The notes under the pieces: model-generated
What the model saw: the letters and a program-made list of their open reading frames with translations, nothing else
Databases searched by the model: none
Told to the model about the DNA's origin: nothing
Assembly (NCBI RefSeq): GCF_964355755.1
Contig: NC_092676.1
Location: forward strand, 19,948,288 to 20,008,287
Direction: 5' to 3'
Source: Antedon mediterranea
Lineage: Eukaryota; Echinodermata; Crinoidea; Comatulida; Antedonidae
DNA length: 60,000 nt
In this document: positions 1-13,479 of the stretch, piece by piece
Layout of the letters: each line of letters opens with the position of its first letter
Numbering within the stretch: position 1 is the stretch's first letter
Program-made: the position numbers and the translations under genes

Positions 1-115
1 CCTTCAGATGAAAAATTCTTAGAATATAATCATTTTTCCGAACAGTATCTTGTACAGTGACTTCAATACCCTCATAAACACCTCTCTTTTGAGGCCAATA
101 CATCTCACATTTACT
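1..115 (-). CDS. PTPRR: KIM-PTP exon 8 (PTP domain, partial at window edge)
   Basis: A TTTACAG acceptor precedes the exon at 115. The translation contains SKCEMYWPQKRGVYEG and continues to ILRIFHLK. This aligns with the EKCxxYWPEKxGxY segment that follows the KLKE strand in KIM phosphatases. The exon enters in phase 0 and runs past base 1 in phase 1. The WPD loop and the catalytic cysteine should lie further left. Confidence 0.93.
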
Positions 116-3100
116 CTGTAAACAAATATATAAGAAATTACAGTAGACCTTTAGGATCTAAACAAAGTGTCCACTTAATAGAGGCCTTAGAATTATAACA
201 TTATTGCTCTATGTTCTTGTTACCAATAGAGGTGTCTTGAATGAGAGGTTCTATTTGGTATGTAAATTCAAGAATAAACAACTTTGTTTCATTGTTATTT
301 GGTAAAATGCATAAAAATAGCATGATAAAATAGAGAATAGGTTAAAACTTCTTGATCGATCTTGAATGTTATTTTTTCCTATCTATCTTTTAGGAATTGA
401 TATGCAGTTCACACAATCTAATAATTTAGAGTAATTTAATAGTATTCCTAGGACAATACTGTGATACATTAAGTCGACAATGGAGACGTGATACGACACG
501 CAATTCGATGAATTGCCTTCAAGGCATCTCATCTATTCATAGTAATCAATTTACCCTTTCTCGTTCCTTGAGTTTGGTTACCATGACAACAGTTGGCGCA
601 GTAGTATGCCAGACAAGTCTCCAGAAGTCATCAACGGTGTGAGTCATCGCGCCTTGTGTCGCAATGAATTCATTGTCTTCTGCTTCAAAACCCTGAATAA
701 ATTTAATGAATCAAAATTGTTGCATTAAAATATGAAATTTTAAGCCTATCCGTAGACATACTATACAAGACACTTCTTTTAAAGCACATTAAACAAACAT
801 AAAAATGGTATCGAGAGCAAATGACTTACCCTGACAAAGTTTGCATTAATGTAGTCAGATAGAGGGTCACCTGGAATGGGGGGTAGAGAGACCATCGTCT
901 CTGGGTTTGGCAATATTGTCCTATATCGATTTTTAGCTGCCGATCCTGGCACTTCTATACTTTCTGGATGATTCATTGGTATATTCTAATTTAGAAAAAA
1001 AAAAGAGTTTTAAACTACAAAGTCCTTTATACCTTTGTGGAAAATGTGCAGATTTTGTATTGTTTCGTGGGACCCTTTAATACTGTAAGGTGGTGTATAT
1101 ACAGGTTGTATAATTTAAGTACAGTATAAAGCTCTGTCTACACTATCAAACTAGTTTGACAAAAAAAGTGTGATGTGCCCAAATATGGTAGTGATATACC
1201 CAAATATGGTAGTGATATGACATCATCATGTCTATATATGGGCACATCACAATTTTTTTGTCAAATAAAGTTTGATAGTATAGACAGCGTGAATGGTTAT
1301 GCGCTGGAATATTGGTTCATTTCTTGTATGTCTAGTGAGAGAAGCTTATGCGTCATTAGAACACCAACACCTGACTGTTTAATACTTACCCAGAATTCTT
1401 CATGCAATGCTCTTATATTTTTCAAAGATTGCCTAAGTTGTTTTCGATTCATCCTATTGCCTGCTGATTGTAAATACTCTGCACCAGCACTGAAATATGC
1501 ATCAAATGCAATGTTGTATTGATGAAAACATATTATGTTTATATAAAAATGTTAGGTGCAACATTCATAATTTTACAAACTGGTTTATGAATTGATCATT
1601 CACAGTGTATCACAGTATTCCATTTGTATTGTGAATACCATAACCATGTCAGCATCATGGTTGTCTACAGTATGGTAATCTACAGTATGGTTGTCTACAG
1701 TATGGTTATCTACAGTATGGTTATCTACAGTATGGTTATCTACAGTATGGTTGTCTGCGTCGGTGTGGTTGTCTACGTCGGTGTGGTTGTCTACGTCGGT
1801 GTGGTTGTCTACGTCGGTGTGGTTGTCTACGTCGGTGTGGGTGTCTACGTCGGTGTGGTTGTCTACGTCGGTGTGGTTGTCTACGTCGGTGTGGTTGTCT
1901 ACGTCGATGTGGTTGTCTACGTCGGTGTGGTTGTCTGGGTCGGTGTGGTTGTCTGGGTCGGTGTGGTTGTCTGGGTCGGTGTGGTTGTCTGGGTCGGTGT
2001 GGTTGTCTGGGTCGGTGTGGTTGTCTACGTCGGTGTGGTTGTCTACGTCGGTGTGGTTGTCTACGTCGGTGTGGTTGTCTACGTCGGTGTGGTTGTCTAC
2101 GTCGGTGTGGTTGTCTACGTCGGTGTGGTTGTCTACGTCGGTGTGGTTGTCTACGTCGGTGTGGTTGTCTACGTCGGTGTGGTTGTCTACGTCGGTGTGG
2201 TTGTCTACGTCGGTGTGGTTGTCTACGTCGGTGTGGTTGTCTACGTCGGTGTGGTTGTCTACGTCGGTGTGGTTGTCTACGTCGGTGTGGTTGTCTACGT
2301 CGGTGTGGTTGTCTACGTCGGTATGTTTGTCTACGTCGGTATGTTTGTCTACGTCGGTATGTTTGTCTACTTTGTTCGGTATGGTTGTTTATCTATGAAG
2401 CTCATGAATTCTTTTTAATATCTTACAATAAATGCATGATAAAAAACATTTTAACGTGATAATGCATGATAAAAAACATTTTAACGTGATAATTCATTTT
2501 AAAACACAGAGTTTTTAAAGGCCTGATAGAAATAAACATATGACAGTTGTAATGATGTCTATTATTATTCATAAATTTCAGATAATATGGTTATTATTAC
2601 AGTACAATTAGCCACTAGAGAAATGCAACAACATTACCATCAACACCATAAAAGTACACATCACATTTACATCACAAAATCAATACACAGGAAAATATAA
2701 GACAGGTCTTAATATGAATATCTTTTTGAAATTAAACCACTAAATAAAAATTGCAATATAAATGCAAATAAATCATAAAAGTAGACTAAAATAAAACCTT
2801 GACATTTTTTTCTTATGAAATTATTACAGACAAAAAAAACCCCACAGTATTCCATGTTTAGTTGATGAAGGAAGTGGAAGAGTGATATGGTTTGATATAT
2901 AAAAGGTTTCAAAATGTTGTCAACATGTTTGTAATGTCTTTAGAATAGGTTATGTCATCCATTGCTGTATGCAAGCATTTTCCATTTACGCTTCTCTGAA
3001 GGATATGGATCAGTTTAAAGTTCTTAGGCTCTGTCTACACTATCAAACTAGTTTGACAAAAATAATGTGATGTGTCCAAATATGGTAGTGATATGTCTAA

Positions 3101-6100
3101 ATATGGTAGTGGTATGACAACATGTCCATATATGGGCACATCACATTTTTTTTGTCACAAAGTTTGATAATGTAGACAGAGCTTGAGATATCTCTTGATG
3201 TCATCTCTCATTTTGTATTCATCAGCCGTCTTCTACCAGTTCTTGGTTGCCATGAATCTTTTTGTTCATATATTGTTAATTATTCCTTCTGTGTCCTACC
3301 CATCTCTAAAAGGTCTGTAAATTTTCCCTAATATTGTATTTTGTCTTTTAGTGCGAGTATAGCGTTCGTCTTTCCATTGCTCGTTTGTGACACTATTTAA
3401 TGAGATACAAGCAACAGGTGTACTTCATTTCCTTCTGAATGTTTTGTAAACAATTTCATTAACAATTTGAATGGGTAAGCAGTACTACTAATATTACAGG
3501 GTGGTGTAACGCCTGGGGCGGATTGCTATAAGCGGTCTATAACCGGTCTTAGCGCTTAGCCGGCTATAATTCGTGACGTAGCAAGTAGTCTTACATTATA
3601 GACCATTGCTATACCGCGGTCTAACCTGCAAACGGTCTTTAAAATTAAAGCCTACTCGAAGGAGTCTTAAAACAGTCTTAAACCTCTCTTTTTGTTGCTT
3701 TTACGTATTATTTATTGTCAAAGACAACCAATAGAACGAGTTTTAAGTGTTAAATCAAATAATAACGGTGATTTTATTCTTATATAGCCTTAGAATAGAT
3801 TTTCTTGCGTAGAAATGTACGTACTGTTATGATTGTGAATTGAACAAGCGTGACGAACATTACCTTATTTGGTATTCTACGCGCAAAGTACGCCCTCAAT
3901 TTGTTACTTTACGCGGTCTTATCTAAGACTGTTTTATAGCAATGGTCTAACAGGGGTGGCTTTAGTAAGACCGTCTATCAGATAAAGCCGGCTTTAATCG
4001 GGGAGTTAAGACCATTAGTTAAGACTGTTTTATAGCAATCCCCTGGAATATATATCCTGTTCTTAGTGTACGTACCACATTATAGTTGTAAAATGTTATA
4101 TAATTTTAATATACAAACCTTTCTCTTGGTGGAGTCACAGCAAATGTTCGGGTTCCAGATGGAACGACAACATCTATTGTTAACGATGTTGTTGATGAAG
4201 TGTCTGACCGTCTTCTAAAAGAAAGAAAATAATCAATCTTTTTGGCAATTCCTTCTAAATTTCTATCTAAATTTTGTTTCTCTTATTTTTTTTTAATAGA
4301 TTAAAAAGGGCAACAAAAAGGCAACAACATTTTGTATGTAACAGAAGCTCATTAAGACTATTTTATTTTGTTCTATTTATATATAGATACTGCACACTAC
4401 ACTATCAAACTAGTTTGAAAAAAAGTGTGATGTGCCCAAATATGGTAGTGATATATGACATCATTGTGTTCATGGGCAAATCACATTTTTTTTTGTCACA
4501 TAAAGTTTGATAATATAGACAGACCTTTAGAAAAACATGATTAATAGGAATATATAGTCTTACCTTTCTTGTAATTTTTTTATTTTTATAGGGTCACTTT
4601 TGGCAACTGCATCGTATGTATAAGCTTGTTGAGGGGGTTGAACCGGAGCACCACTGTGGGTGTGTGGTTTAATTTGGGGCATACATATCCTCTGCTCTTC
4701 ATCTTTAGGGTGTTTGGCACGCCAGAATTTGCATAAGCAATACACCAACTAGAAAAATTAAAACGCCAACAATTATGGTTATTTCAAACATTGATGAATA
4801 AATAAAATTTATAGATTTAATCCACTATCTAGAAGTTGAATTTGCAAATCAAATGATGTTGATTTTGAAACCGTATCCAAAGGCAAGATCATTAAATGCC
4901 TCATACATCAATATCAGCCTCTTGTTTCTGTATCACAACAGTGTAATTGTATAGTAAAATTGCGAAGGAAATTTACTCTCAATGTATACATAATATTTTA
5001 ATTAATTTAAATCAACGAATTCTTAGAATAGGTTGTCTAATTTAGTTGTTTTGTGTGGGTTTTTTTTTGTGGTGGGCTTTTTGATAATACATTTAATAAA
5101 GATAAGTAATAAACAGTGCAATGTTCGCAAGATAATAAATAGTAAAGTTACTAACATCTTGATGCGGTAGGCTATCGTACTTTTATCTATTTGTCACCTA
5201 GTTCTTTCTATTTGCGACGACCGACGACCAAACTATGTCACAATAATTATACGGCTTTTCCATGTTGAAACACCGTTTCTCGTCAGATCACCAAAGTTAA
5301 GCAATGTTAGGCTTGGATGGGAGACCATCTGGGAATATCAGGTGCTGTATATGGAGCTGGGGTCCCGTTAGGCATTTGAAATCAGCATTGCTGACTCTTA
5401 TGGCAGCCCCTGCATCTAGTATTTGCCTCAGATGTATTGGCCCATGCCTTTCCTCTGGTAAAGGTGGGCACTGGACGAGAGAAGCCCTTGATCAATGTTA
5501 GGACCAATCAAGGTGCTTTAAACTGGTTTTGTTTGTATCAAACCTGTTTGTGGTGGTAATTATCGCTGTTGGTTTCGATTGAATAAAATAATATAAAAAA
5601 ATTAAATTGTGGGCATGCGTGAATATTGAGACACATGTCCTCGCTCTTCACCTCGATACAGGTTTGATGGTTTCTAGGTCCAGACGACAGCAGACAACAC
5701 ATCGATTGACCTGAACTAGGTTGTTTGTCGGCCGTCGTAAATTACAAGATCCTAACTTTGTTCTAATAAATCTAAAATTGAATATTCAATGGAAAATGTG
5801 TAATTTTTAAAAATAATATTTAAAAAAGTTATATCAAAACAACAATAGTTTCCGAGAACCAAGGTATATGTTGAGCTAACAAATTGTTACATTTAACAGT
5901 AATGCAAAAGGTCTGGCTAATTGATAAATGGTTATATAATAGTTAGTTACAATAACAATATGATTTATATAACTAAACACAATTATTATAATATCTATCA
6001 AAATCAAGCAATTATTAAAATTTAAGAGTTACGGAATATTAAGCAAATCTATTACGAACCGGATTTTCATAATTAACCTTTTAATATTTTATATAAATTG

Positions 6101-9100
6101 CCATCTGTAGGTGTTTTAGTGTAGTGCTTAAGGCAGATTTGTGTATCATTTATAAACACCATCATAGACAGGTTGTCTACTTACTATATCAACTAAAGGA
6201 ATAATAATATATCAAGTTAGATAGAGAAAGTAATTATTCTGATGATTTTCTGAACCTTGGAAAAAATGTCACTCTTCTCAGAAGAGGATTCTGATAAACT
6301 ACTGAACCAGTGAAGAAATTTCACTCTTCGCAGAAGAGGATTCTGATGAATAACTGAACTATAAATATATTAGTGAAGAAATATCACTTTATTCTGAACA
6401 GGATTCAGATATTATCTGAATCTAGGAAGAAATTTCACTCATCTCAGAATACCATTCTGATGATATCTGAACCTAGGAAGAAATTTCACTCATCTTAGTA
6501 CAGGATTCTGATGAATCACTGAACTATAAATATATTAGTGAAGAAATCTCACTTTATTCTGAACAGGATTCAGATATTATCTGAACCTAGAAAGAAATTT
6601 CACTCATCTCAGAATAGCATTCTGATGATATCTGAACCTAGGAAGAAATTTCACTCATCTTAGTACAGGATTCTGATGAATCACTGAACCAGTAAAGACA
6701 TCTCACTTAATACTCAGAAGAGAATTCTAATGAATAATTGAACCAGTTAAAAGAAATCTCACATTTACTCAGGACATAATTCTGATGATGAATAACTGAA
6801 CCAGTAAAGAAATCTCACTTTACTCAGGAGAGAATTTTAATGAATAACGGAACCAGTAAAGAAATCTCACTTTACTCAGGAGAAAATTCTGATGAATAAC
6901 TGAACCAGTGAAGAAATCTCACTCATCTCAGAATAGAATTCTGATGAATCACTGAACCAGTAAAAAAATCTCACTTTACTCAGGACAGAATTCTGATAAA
7001 TAACTGAACCAATAAAGAAATTTCACATTTACTCAGAACAGAATTCTGATGAATAACTGAACCAGTAAAGAAATTTCACATTTACTCAGAACAGAATTCT
7101 GATGAATCATTAAACCAATGAAGAGATCTTACTCTTTTCAGGGCAGGATTCTGATAAATCATTGAACCAAAATTTTAGACTGTTTCTTCCATACAATAAA
7201 TTCTGTGTGTTTTTATTATTCTCTTTTGTTTTAAATGTATCCCCTATGACACTATCCGTTCCTCATTAGTCCAATTTTATCAGATGCATTTCTTTTAATA
7301 AAAAATGTGTGTCACTGAATGCAAAAATTGTGACAAAATAATTTGTCATGTATGGCAATTTACAATTGTCATGATACTAATGAAACTACACGCCTATAAA
7401 AAAACATTGCATAACCTACATTTTTGTAAACCTTAATTATTCAAAGATACATATATTTAGAATGCTTGTTGACCTATTAACCTAAAATCATATAACACTA
7501 TTTATGCAGCGTTTAATATGATAAAGTGGTTTTATAATGGCAATAATCACAAGCCAAGTGGTCAATATAAGTTCTGTACACTCGGCGGCACAACTGTATC
7601 AGAAACTGTGCAGGGAAATTGTTGACCCTTTAAATTCAAATGAACATTTATTTTCTTCTTTTAACATAATATAGTAAACATTAATAAGTAAAAAATTAAG
7701 AATACATTTTAACTGACTGTGAAAGTAAAGAGCAATCAATTTTTAAAAGAAGGCAGATGCCCGAGAAGATAAAAATCTTGAATTGGTCCAGCTTGAACAA
7801 ACAATGAGCAGTATAATTAAATGGTCCAAAGAAACAAAAATACAGGACAAATAAGACACATCTTTCATCAAAGTAATAGGGGTGTCCTCTTAATATGGGT
7901 TGGTCCAAGTGTCACATTCATTTCACAGGTAAGCAGAGGGGGAGGGGGGGGGGGGTTTCTGCTGTATAGCCAAGGTGTAAATTATATGCCTTATTAATCA
8001 ATAAATATTTTAAAATGCAAATTTCTAGGCATACTGTAGGCCATTTACTGATATTAAAGTAGGTTTAGTAACTACATTTCATAATTTAAATTACATTTTA
8101 ATCGAAAAGTCAACGTTCATTATTATATATGCTACATATAAGTGACAAGAAAAAATACTTTTAAATAAATAAATAATTCTAAATGCTAGTTCATGTATAA
8201 GATTATAGGATGCTTTAAATGTATTGCATTGAGGTCAAAGGTGAAGAACTATCTAAAAATGAAACATAATTTAAATGAACGAGTTTCATTAACCAAAAAA
8301 ATGATAATGTATTAGAAAGCCTTAGTGATATTATGCGTTAAATTCAAATTGAAATTGTAAATCTCTGCATAATGTACAACATCAAATTTCATTAATAACA
8401 TAATCTTAAAATCCATTAATGTGCAACATAATGTATATTTTCATGGAAAAATTATCAATATTTCATTCGCTTATAAAGAGCAGACAAAATGTCACGACAA
8501 TAATTAACATGAAACAAAAACTGGTACTGTACAACTCGATTAAATATACAGTATGACTTACTACAATAGAACCCCTATTAAGGGACACCTTTGGGACCTA
8601 ACAATGTGTCCCCTTATAATAGGGATATCTCTCGAATATGAAAAAAAAAATATATATTAACCTGTGTCGATTTAATTAGAAAATGTCCCTTTAATAGAAG
8701 TGTCTCAACTTGAAATTTACTTACTACAGTAGAATCCCTATATCCAACAAAGTGTTCCCTAGATGTATCTCTTGAATATTGGTTGGTCGTAGTAAAAACA
8801 ATATATATTGACCCTTGTTCATGTAATTAGAAAATGTCCCTTAAATAGGGGTTTCTCAAAAAACTGGGTATATTGTACTGAAACATATACACAAATCATA
8901 ACAATTACCAAACAAATCCCCCAAACAAACAATTCATGTTATCCGATTAAAAAAACAAAACGCCCAAACTTTTTTGTTTTAAACATGGCATTTCTAAAAA
9001 TTTTGTTTTGTTTTATTGTTAACTATTGGTAATGGTGTTGATAAAAAATAGTTATTGCTAGGTATCTTGAATTTCTGTATTTCATATAGACCAATAAAGA

Positions 9101-11820
9101 ATCTAATCTTAATTCTAATATATATTTGTGAAATTATAAATATTTGTCCAGATATTTATTTATTTTTATCAAGATTAAAACTATCTGAATATTCAAAATT
9201 TGTGATATTTTTAGTTTTACCGTTATTGCGTAATATCTTTAAGCATCTGTAAAGATCTTTTCTCTTTTTGTATTTCTAAATTGCCGTAATATCTGAGAAA
9301 TCCAATGAAGTGTACAGAGTTAATACCACAGCTTATCCAAACACGATTATATGACCATGGTCACATGATCAGAATTCAGATTGACGTCAAACTGAATTCT
9401 GGTTACTTGGGTGATTCCATTGGCTTAATGACGCATTTCACAACTGTTTTTCCAATTTAAGTCGAAAATTTGCTCGCGTTTAGTAGTTATAGCTAAGGTA
9501 GAGTAACCACCATTATTTTTTAATGATAAATAAAAACAATTGATTTGTACAGTAATTTCACAAAGCGAACAAAACAAGATACATATCATATATCGATTGT
9601 CTAATTTTTTTTCTTAGAATGTCACAGTTTATTTAAAGACGGATTTAATTTAATTCAAAATAATAATTTTGCTATTGATTACAATTATTGTATTGTATGG
9701 AAAATTAACATTGAATGGCTGCCAAACATACAATTATTAATCAGATTAATAAAGTATATTTTATAATTTACTTTAGAATTAAATTTAAAATAATTTAATG
9801 AAAAGTCGAAACAAACTAAACAAAATATAGCCTATAGTAAATTTAAAATAATTTTTATAAATGTATTATCGTATTCAAACACTTTAACAGTTAGGAATAT
9901 TTCAGACAGTAGAAGACTTCAGAATAGTTAGTTAGACTTCAGAATAAGTTATATTGAGCTAAAGTTATTTTAAACTGTAATCTAGAAAGCTTTAAAGCTA
10001 TAACTAGTGGCATAACGGTAAGGGACATCAATTACAAAAAAAGACGCTGTTTCCTGTCATAACAAGACGATACGATCATGATCGGTGGATTGGCCAATGC
10101 CATTACACAATTAAAAATCATAAACACCTTAGTAGGCTAAATACTGTAGTAGGCCCAATGTTGCCGGTGATCTGACGAGATCGGACGGGTGTTTCAATGT
10201 ACGGCTTTACCACGTTGAGAAGAGGAGCAACTCATATATATGTGTACATGTATTGAAATGGTCAAGCTATTTGGAAGTCCAATTTCCACAGATGCACAAT
10301 AACGGAAAGCGGAAAACCTTGTGCTTGTCCAATGTAGAATCTGTTCATCAAGTGGGTGCAGTGTAAGCATACCCTTTAACTTTACTGTGTAAAATGGTTA
10401 TGAGAAATAACACGAATACTATATTTTTGTTTTCCGCTTACCGTTACCACTTGTCTGTTTAAATTGGTCATTAAACATAATACATTATTTAACTGTTACT
10501 TCCTATTAGCTAGTAAATGAACAAGGCTGGTAGTATTGAGCTACCTGCATCTCTACCTGCATGACTCACCACATCATGCCATCAACAGCAGACATAAACT
10601 ATGAAATATTATGTCAAATAATATAATTAAAATTCAATTTTTCTTACTTTGTTTTCATTTAGTCTGAGGCATACATATAATCCAAAAAAAATTTCAACAT
10701 AAAATTCAGATTAGATTTTTAATAGATCCCTATTGCAGGCTTATCAAGAAACTTTAATAACTACCATTCCACATTATAATGTGAGCCCATAATGTACTAG
10801 TTCTCTACAAGTAAAATTTCATGTAAAATCTACAGACTAGCCCGATAACTCGTTGAATTATCTAGAGCTAGGCCAGTTTACGAGTGATTTTGCTGTCAGT
10901 CTCCAGTTTGAAAATGACACAAAAAGTGTGGGGGGGGGGGGAGGGGTTCTTGACTGAGACATTGGGAGGAAGTACAAAGATCGGTTGGTAAGGGAAAGGT
11001 CATCTCTATCCATTTAGAAACTTAGGAATTGGCTTGACTAGCACTATCAATTAGATTCCTGGGCCAGATTAACTATATAAAACTTTTTTACAACAATTTT
11101 ATTATTACTTACTAGATATTAGATACAATATTTTCTATATGTTAAGTACATGCTATCATTTTTATAGTTTAATTGTGGAGGTATATACATGGTTTAAAAT
11201 AACAATATAAGATAATATTGGTTTTTTATTTCTTTTTTATTTCTCATGGGACTCAATATCATTAATTTGCAATTTTGTAAAGTTGGTACATACTATATTC
11301 GTAATAAACAAGGAATATTATTTTTTTTAAATCCAGATATTAATATTTGATAATAAATAAAATGAGTGTATGCGCTGAACTATTCCATGAAAACATCAGT
11401 TTCAATGAATAGTTTTTCAAAGAAAATGCTTTGATTATAAAAACTAATCATTAGAAATTAGTTACTTTTTACAGTTATCCTCTCCTGCATTTAGGAAGCT
11501 TTAAAGGTAAAGCCAGTGTGCTTTTCAAAACAATTTTGGTTTTAACAAATGGTGTTTAGACATGTAGTCAGCAGGATTGAATTTAAGGGAGACATCCCCT
11601 TTAAATTTTACAAAAAACCAGGACTCCATGCTATTTTTCATTGAATTGAATTGAAATGTATATTTATACTGGGTAACCTCTTCAGTCAATGACTGGTCTC
11701 CCAGAGGGCCCAGTTGGTGATCAGTGGCTGTGATGTACTAATACACCGGGTTAACCCTCTACTCGTCTCGAAAGATGTACTAGGTTCTTTGAAAGTGCAC
11801 ACGAGCTAGATGTGTACACT

Positions 11821-11854
<34 letters not shown>

Positions 11855-13444
11855 TCGTTCTACCACCAGAACCATGGAGTGAGTGAGCCTCGAACCCCTG
11901 CCGATGTTATGGCTAGGTAATTACGGTTCCACTGTCTTAACCGCTAGGCCACTCACTCACTCATTGATTCGGCATGGAATGTGCTCCCTGCCCCCATCCA
12001 TAAATACAAAATGTGGATATGCCTAAGGTCAGTTTAATGACAGTTAAGCAGCATAAAGGCACAGACAAGTAGATTCAATGGTATTCTACCGTATATTTCG
12101 GTGTATAAGTTGCACTTTTGACACGCAAATTTGACCTCTAAATTAAGGGTGCGTCTTATACACCGAACATAAAATGCCTCACCACACAGATTGTACATAT
12201 GCCTAGGCCTAGGCCTAGTAGGCTATCGTCACCTCGTTTGCTAGGCCTGAGTAGGCTAGGCCTAGCTACAGTAACTAACTAACGTAACGGCAACCTGCTT
12301 CTGCCTAGTTTTCAAGTCATTTTAGCATGATGTTATACTAAATATGATGAAAAGATTTGTTCATTATGGCGCTTCGATAAAATTTCATTTGTAAACGTTT
12401 ACGTAATTGGAATACTGTAGTATTTATTTATACAGTAGTTATACGCACGATCGCCGTACCCCCCCCCCCCCCCCCAAGCGCAAGCGCAAGCCCAAGCCCA
12501 AGCCCAAGCCCTTCTTTTGGTGTGGTGGCCACATGGTGTACGGTATTCGACTAGGATATTCTCCAGGTGATTATAGCATGTACACACTTCTCAGATAGAT
12601 AGATACTAATCGAATACGATTTTCCGTGAAAACGTGCGCCCTCTCGAAATGATCGAGCGAGGCTAGCCCACACACGTGCGTGTTACACACACGGTCATCA
12701 TGCACTCGATGTTGCGGCGAAACTCATGAATAACAAGTTAGAAAGAACTTGTTGAGGCTGGGCGCGGCCGAGCCTAGGTAAGAAAAAACCTAAATAAAGG
12801 ACGCCGTTGTAGATATAACAAAATATATTATTACAATGATATTGATTACAATTTAAAAAAACATTGTTTTGATGAAATATAAGGTGCGTCTTATACATCG
12901 ACGATATAAAAAATACCGATATTTTACTCTCAGTTAGGGGGTGCGTCTTATACACAGGTGCGACTTATACACCGAAATATACGGTATATGACCACCTTTA
13001 CACAAATGTGGAGTGGAATAGATGCAGATGAAAATAGATACAGATTGTATGTGGGACAAACTAAGCGGTTTTCTGCTTACCGTTATCGCTTGTCTGTGTA
13101 AGTTGGCCTTTACTACGATAAGCCTATCGCTATGGCAATCACTAAATGGCTTGGTTAATAACGAAATGCATAAAAATAGTTCACTTTCAGCTAAGCGTAT
13201 TATTAGTCCTAATGTGTGAACACCCTGGGTTTTATGTTGCAATGATACTAAGTAATACGCTTGCCTCTCTCCACCCAGGTGTATAAATAGGAACCCGGTT
13301 AGACCAAGATTCAACTTTGCGCTGATTACTAGCTGCATTATGGGAGTATGTTTCCATACGAGTTTGATCCAAAAAATTAGTAGGGTAATAATGTTCAGCA
13401 CTTAGAAGTTTCAAAACATTAGGTGTATAAACATAAATCCAGGA

Positions 13445-13479
<35 letters not shown>

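Noticed and set aside
1624-2418. 264- and 235-residue ORFs of VYVGVV or STSVWL repeats
   Set aside because: They are translations of an 18-bp minisatellite inside an intron on the opposite strand, with both frames open only because the period is a multiple of three.
4749-4791. Membrane-like reading FEITIIVGVLIFLV just before exon 3
   Set aside because: It is out of frame with exon 3 and consists of the T-rich splice acceptor tract. The true membrane segment is completed by the exon at 20895.
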